Notes: a model not told the origin generated them from the letters alone. A stretch of DNA of 36,673 nt from Lachnospiraceae bacterium (GCA_022773965.1 JALFNQ010000251.1:1-36673); one strand, 5' to 3'. Counted from the first letter of the stretch, positions 14,618-23,663 are shown. Made by a program: numbers and translations.

Positions 14618-16663
14618 TTATTCTACAATTCTTTTTGCAAATTCCTCCAGCGGCAGCGGCCTGGAATAATAGAAGCCCTGTATGCTGTCACAATTCAGTT
14701 TCTGCAAAAACGCAACCTGGGTCTCATTCTCCACACCCTCTGCGGTCACGTGCATGCCCAGCTCCTTGGCAAGGGCGATCGTGTGCTCTAACAGCCTGTC
14801 CCCACCATAATTTCCAATGTAATCGATCAGACTCTTGTCCAGCTTGAGCGTATCAAAATGCATGATATTCAGCGTTGCAAAAGAAGAATATCCCGATCCA
14901 AAATCATCAATATGCAGCGGGAAACCTGCCTCATAAAACCGGTCTGCCAGCATTCTGATAGACTTGTCATCCAGTGCCGCCGTTTCCGTGATCTCAATCG
15001 GAACATAAGCCGGATCCACACCAACATCTGCTGCGATCTTCTGGTAACGCTCCACCACATTTTGGAAATACAGGCTTGCGCGGGACAGATTCACCGAAAC
15101 CGGTATGACCCTGCGCCCCTCATCGATCCATTTCTTCTGCTGTGTGCATACAGTCCGGAATACATATTCATCCAGATAGCGGATCATTCCATTTCTCTCA
15201 AACAACGGAATAAAAACAGCCGGAGATACCAGCTTTCCATCCATATCACGCCAGCGCACAAGTGCCTCCGCACCCACCAGCTGTTCCGTATCCGGGTTAT
15301 ACTTCGGCTGATACCAGACCTCAAACCGGTGATTGCGGATCGATGTCTCAAAGGCATCCTCCATCTGCTTTTCCTGCAAAATACGCGAAGCATCTTCCTG
15401 ACTGAAAAATGCATGGTTGATATCCTTGCGCTCCTTGATCTCATGTCTGGCGATATTTGCCTCATTGTAGATCTGCTCGATCTTATTGTCCGGCTCCCAT
15501 GCAGAAACGCCAAAATAAGGCAATTGCTGTGGTACATTCAATTCCACAGAACGCTTTCCAAGCTGGATCGTAAGCATCTCCAGTCGTTCTGACACGGCTG
15601 CTTTGTCCATCTCTTCATAAAAAATAATATAGTGATCTGCGTTGATATGCGCAGCCAGATCGTTTCCACGGATATTTTTCTCAATACAATGCCAGATTTC
15701 CCGCAGGATCTCATCACCCTTTGTCGTTCCGCAAATGGAATTTACCACCTTAAAGGAATGGATATCCATGGACACGATATAACCTCTTTTGGTCTTCTCC
15801 GCCAGCTTTTTCTTAAAGCGCACATAATTATCACCACCGGTTACCGGATCAATATACGCGTAGCGCTCCAGCTCTCTGGTCTTTTCTTTGCTGATATCGG
15901 AAAAACCAAAAATCGCTTTATGAAGTGTACCGTCTGCTGAGAGATTGACCGCCTTCATGCGGCAAAATGCAGTCTTGTCATTTCGAACTGCACGAAAATC
16001 ATGAACAAATACTTTACCCTCTGCAAAATGCTCGCGCAGATTTGTCACGGAGCACGCTCGCATCATTTCTTCGCGATCCTCCGGCATGACTGTCCGTGAA
16101 ATATATCTCGATATGGCTGCCCCATATTCCGGTCTGGAACGGAAAAAAGCACCATATTCTTTCTCGATATCCTCACTCAGCCGATAGGGTACAACCTGAT
16201 TTTTGTCAAAATCTATATAATAAATAGAATGATAGTCATCACTGAGTGCACGAACCATTTCAGCAGAAACTGTCTTCTCATCCGGATTCTCTATAATACC
16301 GATGGCACTTTCCGGTGCTCCTGATCCATCCCAGTCTGTCGTTGTGATCGTAACACAGATCAATGACTGGTCTCTCCTGCAACGGAGTGTCGTCGAAACA
16401 CGCTTTTCACCCTGATCGATCTTTTTGAACAGATCCTCACACAATGTCTGATCCTCCGGTATGATCAATTGTTCTGCCATACTCTGCGGCATCGGGTCAT
16501 AAAACTTTTCACATCCAAAATTCTCTACAGTGAGGTCTGCTGCCACTACCAGACTGTCCTTCGGATAATACCTGAAGCTATAAATACCGGCTGATACAAG
16601 TGCCTGCTGCGCTCTTCGATCCGGTTCATAATATGTTTTCCCTTTATATAACACTTCACCCAT
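14618..16663 (-). CDS. EAL-domain c-di-GMP phosphodiesterase with degenerate GGDEF domain
   Basis: The 681-residue protein has no clear membrane segment. The N-terminal 270 residues look like sensory (PAS-like) domains. A GGDEF-type domain follows (about 275-430): YIDPVTGGDNYVRFKKKL is typical, but the signature loop reads HINADHYIIF (about 338) in place of GGDEF, so no cyclase activity is expected. The EAL domain (about 435-680) is complete: GAEALVRW (461), VNLSRASL, EITET, DDFGSGYSSFATL (583), LDKSLI and AEGVE. It should hydrolyse c-di-GMP, perhaps gated by the degenerate domain binding GTP. The start has AAGGATG upstream. It has its own promoter and terminator. Confidence 0.9.
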   Translation of the reverse strand: MGEVLYKGKTYYEPDRRAQQALVSAGIYSFRYYPKDSLVVAADLTVENFGCEKFYDPMPQSMAEQLIIPEDQTLCEDLFKKIDQGEKRVSTTLRCRRDQSLICVTITTTDWDGSGAPESAIGIIENPDEKTVSAEMVRALSDDYHSIYYIDFDKNQVVPYRLSEDIEKEYGAFFRSRPEYGAAISRYISRTVMPEDREEMMRACSVTNLREHFAEGKVFVHDFRAVRNDKTAFCRMKAVNLSADGTLHKAIFGFSDISKEKTRELERYAYIDPVTGGDNYVRFKKKLAEKTKRGYIVSMDIHSFKVVNSICGTTKGDEILREIWHCIEKNIRGNDLAAHINADHYIIFYEEMDKAAVSERLEMLTIQLGKRSVELNVPQQLPYFGVSAWEPDNKIEQIYNEANIARHEIKERKDINHAFFSQEDASRILQEKQMEDAFETSIRNHRFEVWYQPKYNPDTEQLVGAEALVRWRDMDGKLVSPAVFIPLFERNGMIRYLDEYVFRTVCTQQKKWIDEGRRVIPVSVNLSRASLYFQNVVERYQKIAADVGVDPAYVPIEITETAALDDKSIRMLADRFYEAGFPLHIDDFGSGYSSFATLNIMHFDTLKLDKSLIDYIGNYGGDRLLEHTIALAKELGMHVTAEGVENETQVAFLQKLNCDSIQGFYYSRPLPLEEFAKRIVE

Positions 16664-16733
16664 TCCGATGCCATCCTTCCATCAAGTAAGCAACTTTATC
16701 GACTCCAAAAACGATTCCACTCATAACAGCTCT

Positions 16734-16762
16734 ATTTTAGCACCAATTCCCAGTATAGTCAA
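16734..16762 (-). promoter_or_regulatory. Promoter of the EAL-domain gene
   Basis: On the minus strand TTGACT (16757-16762) and TAAAAT (16734-16739) are 17 bases apart. The -35 overlaps the end of the upstream dnaJ-like gene. Confidence 0.65.
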
Positions 16763-17757
16763 CAATTGTCAGACAGTTGTTCTACTACACGACGCTGCTC
16801 CGGTGTCAGATTTTTTGGTACTGCAATCCGTATGACCACATATTCATCTCCGTGCTTTGTGGGATTCTTCATGGATACAATCCCCTTATGCTTCAGGCGG
16901 ATCTTACTGCCGGACTGCGTTCCTGCCGGCACATTGCACTCCACCGTTCCATGCAGCGTCTTAAAATACGCCTTTCCGCCCAGCACTGCGGTCTTATACG
17001 GAATCGTCTGGGTAATATACACATCACATCCCTTACGCGTATATTCCGGATGCGGCCGGATATGCACCTTGAGCAGCAGATCCCCTGCCTGCCCGCCAAA
17101 ACGCCCTGTTTCTCCTTTTCCTTTCAGCCGCACGCTCTGCCCTTCATCAATGCCCGCCGGAATGTGTACCTGAAGCGATTCTCTTTTATCCCCTTCAAAA
17201 CGAAGGTATTTGTCACAGCCAAATGCCGCCTCCTCAAAATCGATCGTCACATCTGAATGCACATTTTTTCCCTCTGCGTGATCATACTGCGTCTGTCCGC
17301 CAAAACCGCTTCCGAAGGAATCTCCAAATCCGCCAAAGGAACCGCCTGATCCTCTGGAAAAGCTTCCACCGTGAAACATATCTCCAAAAATATCCCCAAA
17401 GATATCATCCATATCTCCACTGCTGTAATGATATTCTCTGTAATGACCGCCATTTCCAAAATCACCGCTGTAGCTTCCGCCGCCTCCGGCTCCTCCAAAG
17501 GGATCACCGGCCGTTGGATCACCCATGCTGCCATCGAATGCCGCCATACCAAACTGATCATATAGTTTTCGTTTTTCTTTATCACTCAGAACATTATAAG
17601 CCTCTGTGATCTCCTTAAACCGCTGCTCTGCCTGTTTATCGCCGGGATTCGTGTCCGGATGATACTTTTTTGCCAGCTTACGGTATGCACTTTTGATCTC
17701 TTTGTCGTTTGCAGTCTTTTTCACACCAAGACAGTCATAATAATCCCTCTTTGCCAT
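16759..17757 (-). CDS. DnaJ-type co-chaperone without zinc finger (CbpA-like)
   Basis: The 332-residue protein starts at the ATG at 17757, where AGGAGG lies just upstream; a GTG nine bases earlier is part of that site. The J domain (1-70) has the HPD motif at 33-35 and [10 protein letters not shown] Gly/Phe-rich region (about 80-165) follows, and then two C-terminal beta domains with [20 protein letters not shown] and [19 protein letters not shown]. The CxxCxGxG zinc-finger repeats of DnaJ are absent, so this is a class B co-chaperone that stimulates DnaK ATPase and binds unfolded clients. It sits beside two hsp20 genes, a stress-protein neighbourhood, but has no CIRCE site of its own that I can see. 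Confidence 0.92.
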   Translation of the reverse strand: MAKRDYYDCLGVKKTANDKEIKSAYRKLAKKYHPDTNPGDKQAEQRFKEITEAYNVLSDKEKRKLYDQFGMAAFDGSMGDPTAGDPFGGAGGGGSYSGDFGNGGHYREYHYSSGDMDDIFGDIFGDMFHGGSFSRGSGGSFGGFGDSFGSGFGGQTQYDHAEGKNVHSDVTIDFEEAAFGCDKYLRFEGDKRESLQVHIPAGIDEGQSVRLKGKGETGRFGGQAGDLLLKVHIRPHPEYTRKGCDVYITQTIPYKTAVLGGKAYFKTLHGTVECNVPAGTQSGSKIRLKHKGIVSMKNPTKHGDEYVVIRIAVPKNLTPEQRRVVEQLSDNC

Positions 17758-17835
17758 ACGCTCCACCTCCTGATCACGAGAATATCATATGAAAATGTCT
17801 ATTCCGCACACATTCGCACAGAAACAAATGAAATC

Positions 17836-17870
17836 AAAATGAGCGGGAGCGCCCATCTGGGCACCCCCGC
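17836..17870 (-). terminator. Terminator of the hsp20 operon
   Basis: On the minus strand GCGGGGGTGCCCA pairs with TGGGCGCTCCCGC around a 2-base centre, and is followed by TCATTTTG. It lies about 70 bases beyond the second hsp20 stop. Confidence 0.7.
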
Positions 17871-17941
17871 CTTGTCATTTTTTCGGAACTTTTCGAAGCT
17901 CCAATGCTTCGATCCATTGATGATAACTCAAGGGCGCCCGT

Positions 17942-18385
17942 TTAGCCCTCGATGGTAATATATCTGTTTTCCTCTACCTTCGGCTTTGCATCCTTCTTCG
18001 GTACAGACAGTTTCAGGATACCATCCTCAAATTTTGCCTTGATCTCGCTCTTCTCAATGTCCTCGCCAACGTAGAAGGATCTGCTGCAAGTTCCGCTGTA
18101 ACGCTCGCGACGGATATATTTGCCGTTTTCATCCTTCTCATCTTTGTTCTGCTCTGTCTTGGCAGCAACGGTCAGGCATCCATCCTTTAACTCTACCTGT
18201 ACATTCTCTTTCTTGTAACCGGGGAGATCAATATCCAGCTCATAACCGGTATCGGTCTCCTTTACATCTGTACGCATCACGGTTGCTGTGGGTGTATTGT
18301 ATCTCACAGTCGTTCTTGCCGGTCTTGCGAAATCCTCAAAAAAGTTGTCAAATAAATCCTCTCCAAAAATGCTCGGTACTAACAT
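17942..18385 (-). CDS. Hsp20 family small heat-shock protein (second of a tandem pair)
   Basis: The 147-residue protein carries the alpha-crystallin domain (about 40-140): TDVKETDTGYELDIDLPGYKK marks its start and KFEDGILKLSVPKK carries the conserved GILxLxxPK motif. It is an ATP-independent holdase that keeps denatured proteins soluble. GGAGGA lies 6 bases ahead of the ATG. It follows the first hsp20 gene by 14 bases and is closely similar to it, sharing KYIRRERY, RSFYVG and YITIEG, so the pair arose by tandem duplication. Expression is presumably from the CIRCE-controlled promoter upstream of the first gene. Confidence 0.93.
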   Translation of the reverse strand: MLVPSIFGEDLFDNFFEDFARPARTTVRYNTPTATVMRTDVKETDTGYELDIDLPGYKKENVQVELKDGCLTVAAKTEQNKDEKDENGKYIRRERYSGTCSRSFYVGEDIEKSEIKAKFEDGILKLSVPKKDAKPKVEENRYITIEG

Positions 18386-18399
18386 AATAATTCCTCCTT

Positions 18400-18855
18400 T
18401 TACCCTTCAATTGTGATATAGTTGTTCTGTTCTACAGCCGCTTTTGCTTCCTTTTTCGGAATGGTCAGCCGCAAAATGCCGTGCTTAAAGTTACCTTTGA
18501 TCTCGTCCTGCGTAATGTCATCACCAACATAGAAGGAACGTGCACAAGCTCCTGCGTAACGCTCTCTTCGGATGTACTTTCCGGTCTTCTTTTCCTGTTC
18601 ATCCTTATCCAGTCCCTTCGCGGCCTGAATCGTCAGATAACCATTTTCCAGTGAGACCTTAACCTCATCCTTCTTGAAGCCGGGCAGATCAACGATCAGC
18701 TCATACTCGGTATCTGTTTCCTTCACATCCGTTTTCATCAGATTCTTTGCATGCTTTCCATACAGTGCTTTCTCTGTATCCGGAAATGCCGGAAATGCAA
18801 AATCGTCCATGAAATCATCAAATAAGTCTTCTCCAAAAATATCATGCATCATCAT
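18400..18855 (-). CDS. Hsp20 family small heat-shock protein (first of a tandem pair)
   Basis: The 151-residue protein has the alpha-crystallin domain (about 42-145) with TDVKETDTEYELIVDLPGFK and FKHGILRLTIPKKE. Three ATG codons in a row (18855, 18852, 18849) could start it; GGGAG lies 11 or more bases upstream of the first. It is the promoter-proximal gene of the pair. A CIRCE element overlaps its promoter, so HrcA should repress it and heat should relieve repression. The two paralogues may form mixed oligomers; that is inference. Confidence 0.93.
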   Translation of the reverse strand: MMMHDIFGEDLFDDFMDDFAFPAFPDTEKALYGKHAKNLMKTDVKETDTEYELIVDLPGFKKDEVKVSLENGYLTIQAAKGLDKDEQEKKTGKYIRRERYAGACARSFYVGDDITQDEIKGNFKHGILRLTIPKKEAKAAVEQNNYITIEG

Positions 18856-18983
18856 AAGTCATATCTCCCTTCCATGATGAAAAATTGTTGTAGCACGATC
18901 GGAGAAATCCGAGGTGTTGAGTTTTTTCAAGGGATCCGAAGCTCTTTCTTTCGGTTTTCTGCTTCATTTCCTTTGTTGATTAT

Positions 18984-19012
18984 GTTATACCACCATTGCT
19001 AGCACTCGACAA
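18984..19012 (-). promoter_or_regulatory. Promoter of the hsp20 pair
   Basis: On the minus strand TTGTCG (19007-19012) and TATAAC (18984-18989) are 17 bases apart. The -35 lies inside the CIRCE spacer, so a bound repressor would block polymerase. Confidence 0.75.
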
Positions 19013-19025
19013 TAGAGAGTGCTAA
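18999..19025. promoter_or_regulatory. CIRCE element (HrcA operator)
   Basis: TAGCACTC (19000-19007), nine bases, then GAGTGCTAA (19017-19025). This matches the CIRCE consensus TTAGCACTC-N9-GAGTGCTAA with one mismatch at the outermost position. It overlaps the -35 of the hsp20 promoter. Confidence 0.93.
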
Positions 19026-19048
19026 CAATTCACATTTTTTTCACAAAT

Positions 19049-19076
19049 CGAAAAGACAGCCATAAAAGGGCTGCCT
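19049..19076 (-). terminator. Terminator of pdxS-pdxT
   Basis: AGGCAGCC and GGCTGTCT pair around a 7-base loop, followed on the minus strand by TTTTCG. It lies about 60 bases beyond the pdxT stop. Confidence 0.7.
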
Positions 19077-19130
19077 TTTTATAAAGAAGAAGCGACCGTT
19101 GATTCCGAATCACCCCTTTTTCATTCTATA

Positions 19131-19694
19131 TTAACTGGCACACATCTGAAGAAAGTATCTGTGTACCGACGGATCCTCATCCAGCTCTGGATGAAAGGCG
19201 GTCGCCAGCTGGTTTTGATAGCGCACGGCCACAATATTGCCGTCAACCGTTGCCAGCACATCTGCGCCATGGGTCTGCTCCACGAACGGCGCCCGGATAA
19301 AGGTCATCGGGATTTCTCCAACACCCTTCATCTGCGCCCGTGCATGAAAGCTTCCCAGCTGCCTTCCGTATGCATTCCTTCTGACTGTCACCGGAAGGGT
19401 CGCAAAATGGCGCTTTTCATCATTGGACAGCTCATCTGCCAGAAGGATCATGCCTGCGCATGTACCGAAAACGGGAAGACCATTCTCGATCAGCGCTTTC
19501 AGCGGCTCAAACAGCTCCAGTTCCTTTAAAAGCTTTCCCATCACTGTACTCTCTCCACCGGGAAGGATCAACCCGTCCATGTGCTGCTCTAAGTCCTTTT
19601 TCTGGCGGATTTCAAAGGTTGTGGCTCCGAGCGCTTCCAGCATCTTTTCATGCTCAATGAAGGCGCCCTGCACTGCTAATACTCCGATCACCAT
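19131..19694 (-). CDS. pdxT: Pyridoxal 5'-phosphate synthase glutaminase subunit
   Basis: The 187-residue protein is a class I glutamine amidotransferase. It shows IGVLAVQGAFIEH at the start, LILPGGESTVMGKL, the nucleophile Cys79 in FGTCAGMILLA, and the His and Glu of the triad in ATAFHPEL near the end. It releases ammonia from glutamine for PdxS. The start lies one base after the pdxS stop, so the two are translated together. The length is normal for PdxT. Confidence 0.96.
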   Translation of the reverse strand: MVIGVLAVQGAFIEHEKMLEALGATTFEIRQKKDLEQHMDGLILPGGESTVMGKLLKELELFEPLKALIENGLPVFGTCAGMILLADELSNDEKRHFATLPVTVRRNAYGRQLGSFHARAQMKGVGEIPMTFIRAPFVEQTHGADVLATVDGNIVAVRYQNQLATAFHPELDEDPSVHRYFLQMCAS

Positions 19695-19695
19695 T

Positions 19696-20571
19696 TTATT
19701 TCCCTCTCTCTGCCATCAGAAGCTCGATCTCCTGCTCGTTAATGCCGACCATTGCCTCGCCCAGATCCTCAGACAACTCTGCTAAAAGCTTGGAGTCGTT
19801 AAAGTTTGTTACCGCTTTTACAATGGCTGCCGCACGCTTCTTCGGATCACCGGACTTGAAAATGCCTGATCCAACAAACACACCCTCTGCACCAAGCTGC
19901 ATCATAAGTGCTGCGTCTGCAGGCGTTGCCACGCCACCTGCTGCAAAATTCACTACAGGCAGTCTGCCATTATCATGAACATATTTTACGAGTTCATAGG
20001 AAACCTGCAGTTCTTTTGCCTGGTTATACAATTCGTCCTCTCGCATGGAAGTGATCCGTGCGATCTCCTGGTTCATCTTTCTCATATGTCTGACTGCCTG
20101 CACCACATCTCCGGTGCCAGGCTCGCCCTTTGTACGGATCATGGAAGCGCCCTCCTCAATGCGGCGAAGTGCCTCGCCCAGATCCTTTGCGCCACACACG
20201 AAGGGCACCTTGAATTTGGTCTTGTCAATATGATAAACATCATCTGCCGGAGAGAGTACCTCACTCTCATCAATGTAGTCGATCTCAATGGCTTCCAAAA
20301 TCTGTGCCTCTGCAAAATGACCGATCCTGCACTTTGCCATAACCGGAATGGATACTGCCTCCTGAATGCCCTTGATCATCTTCGGGTCACTCATTCTGGA
20401 CACGCCGCCTGCTGCGCGTATATCTGCCGGGATACGCTCCAGTGCCATAACTGCGCATGCACCTGCCTCCTGTGCGATCCTCGCCTGCTCCGGTGTCGTG
20501 ACATCCATGATCACGCCGCCCTTTAACATCTGTGCCAGCTCCTTGTTTAAACCATATCTTTCTGTACTCAT
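19696..20571 (-). CDS. pdxS: Pyridoxal 5'-phosphate synthase, PdxS (lyase) subunit
   Basis: The 291-residue protein starts at the ATG at 20571 with GGAGGA (20581-20586) upstream; a longer frame to 20625 has no such site. It is nearly canonical: [70 protein letters not shown] and [13 protein letters not shown]. It is the (beta/alpha)8 enzyme that builds pyridoxal phosphate from ribose 5-phosphate, glyceraldehyde 3-phosphate and ammonia. The divergent regulator gene next door is of the MocR/PdxR type, which senses pyridoxal phosphate. Confidence 0.97.
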   Translation of the reverse strand: MSTERYGLNKELAQMLKGGVIMDVTTPEQARIAQEAGACAVMALERIPADIRAAGGVSRMSDPKMIKGIQEAVSIPVMAKCRIGHFAEAQILEAIEIDYIDESEVLSPADDVYHIDKTKFKVPFVCGAKDLGEALRRIEEGASMIRTKGEPGTGDVVQAVRHMRKMNQEIARITSMREDELYNQAKELQVSYELVKYVHDNGRLPVVNFAAGGVATPADAALMMQLGAEGVFVGSGIFKSGDPKKRAAAIVKAVTNFNDSKLLAELSEDLGEAMVGINEQEIELLMAERGK

Positions 20572-20643
20572 TTTTTGTTTTCCTCCATATGATATATGTA
20601 TTTTTTCCTTGCCTGTGAATTGCATCTATCATATAATAAATTG

Positions 20644-20687
20644 TGACCTTGTTTAAATACTCAATTCAAATATATTCAATAAGGTCA
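20644..20687. promoter_or_regulatory. Candidate operator between pdxS and the MocR-type regulator
   Basis: TGACCTT (20644-20650) and AAGGTCA (20681-20687) are exact inverted repeats 30 bases apart in the 136-base divergent gap. The position suits a regulator that controls both genes. Promoter-like AT-rich sequences (TTGTTT and TATATT, 16 bases apart, on the plus strand) lie between. Binding by the neighbouring regulator is inference. Confidence 0.5.
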
Positions 20688-20707
20688 GTTTGGAGGTTTT
20701 TACAAAA

Positions 20708-22111
20708 ATGCTGACATATTCTTTCACCGATATAGGGTCAGATACCCTCTACAATCATTTGTATAAGTGTATCAAAAACGACATTTTATCGGGCATTCTC
20801 GCGCCTGGAAGCCGTCTGCCCTCCAAGCGCAGCCTTGCAAAAAATCTGGGTATCAGCGTGATCACCGTGGAGTCCGCTTATGGACAGCTTGTCGCTGAGG
20901 GCTATATCTATTCCCTGCCGAAAAAAGGATTTTTTGTTGCTGATATCAGTCAGGATAAGGAACAACAAAACGCTCTGCTGTCCTCCGAGAATATCCGCCT
21001 TTCCTCGGGAGAAACGTCATATATCGCCAATTTTTCCAGTAACCAGACCGACAGTGAGAATTTTCCGTTTTCGATCTGGACAAAGCTGATCCGGGAAATT
21101 TTAAATGAAAATCAGAAAGAGCTTGTGACAAATCCGCCCTGCGGCGGAATCTTAAAACTGCGTCAGGCGATTGCTGACCATCTGAAGGGCTACCGCAATC
21201 TCCACATTGAGCCGGAGCAGATCATCATCGGCGCCGGGACAGAATATTTATACGGACTTTTGATCCAGCTTTTGGGTTTTGACAAAAATTATGCCGTGGA
21301 GGATCCCGGGTACGACAAGATCTATAAGATCTACAAAAAACATCAGGTGGCATGCAGCCACATCCCGATGGATGAGAGCGGCATCATCATCAACGAACTG
21401 GAAAAATACCACACGGATGTCGTACATATTTCCCCCTCCCACCATTTTCCCACCGGTATCGTCATGCCCATCGGCAGACGCTACGAGCTACTGGGCTGGG
21501 CATCCAAATCTCCTGACCGCTATATCATTGAGGATGATTATGACAGCGAATTCCGCATGACGGGACAGCCCATTCCGGCTCTGCAGGACATCGATGTTTT
21601 GGAGCGAGTCATCTACATCAATACCTTTACGAAAACCCTCTCATCTACCGTCCGCATCAGCTACATGGTGCTTCCGAAATCACTGGTGAACCGTTTTTAT
21701 AAAGAATTATCGTTTTATTCCTGCACAGTGTCCAACTTTGAGCAGTATACGCTGGCCCGCTTTATCGAGGACGGCTATTTTGAAAAACACTTAAACCGCA
21801 TGCGCAATTATTACCACGCAAAACGTGATTACCTGTTAAACTGCATCCGGGAAAGTAAGTTTTCATCTTATGTGGAGATCATGGAGGAGGACGCCGGGCT
21901 GCACTTTATCATGAAGATCAACACCACGCTGAGCGACCGGGAATTCTGTATGTATGCCGAACAAAAAGGGATCAAGCTGTCCGCCTTATCCCATTACTAT
22001 TCGCTGCCCACAAATGTGGAACACTATTTTGTGATCAATTATTCTTCCGTGCAGGAGGAACATATCCCTGAAGCGATCCGTATCCTTCATGAGATCGCAC
22101 GAAAACATTAA
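20708..22111 (+). CDS. pdxR: MocR/GntR-family regulator with aminotransferase domain, PdxR-like
   Basis: The 467-residue protein has a winged-helix GntR domain (about 10-80: YKCIKNDILSGILAPGSRLP, then SKRSLAKNLGISVITVESAY) and a class I aminotransferase-like domain (about 110-465). The pyridoxal phosphate lysine is expected in TFTKTLSSTVRISY (about 308), and EDDYDSEFR is the matching cofactor-site motif. The ATG at 20708 is chosen; GGAGG lies about 11 bases upstream, and a TTG at 20690 within the same frame is less likely. It is divergent from pdxS, the standard layout for PdxR, which activates pdxST when pyridoxal phosphate is low. The role is inferred from context. Confidence 0.85.
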   Translation: MLTYSFTDIGSDTLYNHLYKCIKNDILSGILAPGSRLPSKRSLAKNLGISVITVESAYGQLVAEGYIYSLPKKGFFVADISQDKEQQNALLSSENIRLSSGETSYIANFSSNQTDSENFPFSIWTKLIREILNENQKELVTNPPCGGILKLRQAIADHLKGYRNLHIEPEQIIIGAGTEYLYGLLIQLLGFDKNYAVEDPGYDKIYKIYKKHQVACSHIPMDESGIIINELEKYHTDVVHISPSHHFPTGIVMPIGRRYELLGWASKSPDRYIIEDDYDSEFRMTGQPIPALQDIDVLERVIYINTFTKTLSSTVRISYMVLPKSLVNRFYKELSFYSCTVSNFEQYTLARFIEDGYFEKHLNRMRNYYHAKRDYLLNCIRESKFSSYVEIMEEDAGLHFIMKINTTLSDREFCMYAEQKGIKLSALSHYYSLPTNVEHYFVINYSSVQEEHIPEAIRILHEIARKH

Positions 22112-22134
22112 TTGTTACAATTCATTTCCTTTAA

Positions 22135-22172
22135 AAAATGCTGCCCCATTTTACCGGGACAGCATTTTTCGT
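22135..22172. terminator. Bidirectional terminator between the pdxR-like and chemoreceptor-like genes
   Basis: AAATGCTGCCCC and GGGACAGCATTT pair around an 8-base loop, with A runs on one side and T runs on the other. It serves the two convergent genes. Confidence 0.85.
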
Positions 22173-22188
22173 TTCTGTTTTTTCATCT

Positions 22189-23430
22189 TTATTCTGATAA
22201 TTTCATCATATTCTCGGAAATACTGTAGATCTCATCCAACAGATCATTCATCTCCTTTAATGCATTCATGCTACTGTCACTGAGCGCTAAGGAACTCTCC
22301 GTAGAGGCCGCCACTTCCTCACTCGTTGCAGAAAGATTGGAAATGCTGTCGGAAATCGCCGTGTTGGCTGTCACCACATCCCCCACAGCCTGACTGACAC
22401 GCATGACATTTCCGTTCAGCGCATCACTGTTTTTCTGAATATCCCGAAGCTTGTCACCCGTGACAGCGATCATCTCATTCTGCTTTTCTGCGTAAGCCGC
22501 TGACTGTGACATACTGACGGACGCATTCTCCGCATCGCCGATCAGTCTGCTGATGATCGCAGAAATCTGCTCCGTCGCCTGTTCCTTCAGCTGTCTGATC
22601 AGCTCCACTCCCTGTTCAACCGTTTCCTTCGTCGCCTCAGAAAGATTCGCCATTTGCCTGGTCTGTTCCTCGACCTGCTGCACATGATGCTGTATCTCCA
22701 CGGTCTGCGTGGTCTGCTGCTCGATCGCCTCGGCCGTCAGTCTGGTGCTGTCCGCAATCTCACTGACCGAGCTGTGGCTGGAATCCATACATTCATTTAA
22801 TGTATCGGATACGGTCATCGCCTGCTGGAATTTATCTGCCAGATTTCTGGAATGTCTGACCACCTCTGCCGCCACCTGCGCCTGCTGCGCTGCGCGTTCC
22901 TCAATCTCCTCTGTGTTTTCCTCCCCGTGCTTTTGCTGCATGGTGATAATAAACACCGATGTCACTGCTGCCACGATCACAAGCGCCATCTCCACGATGA
23001 CTACCTGATTTGACACCTGACCGGGGAAACGAAGCTGGAAAGTGATAAAAAAGACCAGATTCGCCAGCACTGCCAGAAGCGCGCTGAGCTTGATCACCCT
23101 CTTATCCTGAAAGATCATGATCATCACTGCGATGGGGAAAATATACACAAATACAAAAGTATCTCTATATGTAAAAATAAATGCCAGATATCCTATAAAT
23201 GTGGACACCGACACGATATGCCGATATGTCTCCGATGTCCGGAATACGCGGTAGCCCACAATATTTACAACAATCGCCACGATCAGAATGATCGTCCTCA
23301 CGATCATGTCTGGCCGGATCTGTTGAACAAAAGCAAGAAAAGAAATAAATAACATGCTCGCCAGGATCACGATACTTATTATTTTTGCCATTCGATTCTG
23401 GTCTGATAAATGCTGTTCTCTCAAACTCAT
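22189..23430 (-). CDS. Methyl-accepting chemotaxis-like membrane protein missing the signalling tip
   Basis: The 413-residue protein starts at 23430 with GGGAGGA upstream. Six hydrophobic helices span about 15-170 (for example IISIVILASMLFISFLAF, and VEMALVIVAAVTSVFIIT as the last). A long coiled coil follows (about 175-413), with EIADSTRLTAEAIEQQTTQT typical of receptor cytoplasmic domains. The hairpin tip that contacts CheA and CheW, normally with NLLALNAAIEAARAGE, is absent: the chain goes from VELIRQLKEQA directly to TEQISAIISRLI (about 283), two segments that in usual receptors stand on either side of the tip. The frame is intact. It may still sense a signal or form dimers but should not drive CheA directly. 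Confidence 0.82.
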   Translation of the reverse strand: MSLREQHLSDQNRMAKIISIVILASMLFISFLAFVQQIRPDMIVRTIILIVAIVVNIVGYRVFRTSETYRHIVSVSTFIGYLAFIFTYRDTFVFVYIFPIAVMIMIFQDKRVIKLSALLAVLANLVFFITFQLRFPGQVSNQVVIVEMALVIVAAVTSVFIITMQQKHGEENTEEIEERAAQQAQVAAEVVRHSRNLADKFQQAMTVSDTLNECMDSSHSSVSEIADSTRLTAEAIEQQTTQTVEIQHHVQQVEEQTRQMANLSEATKETVEQGVELIRQLKEQATEQISAIISRLIGDAENASVSMSQSAAYAEKQNEMIAVTGDKLRDIQKNSDALNGNVMRVSQAVGDVVTANTAISDSISNLSATSEEVAASTESSLALSDSSMNALKEMNDLLDEIYSISENMMKLSE

Positions 23431-23470
23431 AGAAGTTCCTCCCTATACCTTTCCATCATTTTCTTCCACA

Positions 23471-23512
23471 GGATTTTCGCATCGGAGCTGTTCACTACTG
23501 CACAGCTCCGAT
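23471..23512. repeat. Hairpin related to the 24444-24576 palindromic element
   Basis: GCATCGGAGCTGT and ACAGCTCCGATGC are exact complements around a short loop. GGATTTTCGCATCGGAGCTGT (23471-23491) differs by a single base from the complement of 24463-24483. Confidence 0.6.
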
Positions 23513-23549
23513 GCACGAATCCACCGCTACTATTCATCTATAAATATAA

Positions 23550-23577
23550 AATATAGCACAATTGTACAAAAAATCAA
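23550..23577 (-). promoter_or_regulatory. Promoter of the chemoreceptor-like gene
   Basis: On the minus strand TTGATT (23572-23577) and TATATT (23550-23555) are 16 bases apart, with TGC just before the -10. Confidence 0.5.
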
Positions 23578-23634
23578 CAATTTTCATTCTATAAATCCAT
23601 CTTTTTTGTCTATTTTTTTTAATGATTCCAATCA

Positions 23635-23663
23635 TTCCATGCATCCCAGGAATGTGATAGAAT
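23635..23663 (+). promoter_or_regulatory. Possible promoter of the LysE-family gene
   Basis: TTCCAT (23635-23640) and TAGAAT (23658-23663) are 17 bases apart, ahead of the start at 23710. The -35 match is weak. Confidence 0.4.
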
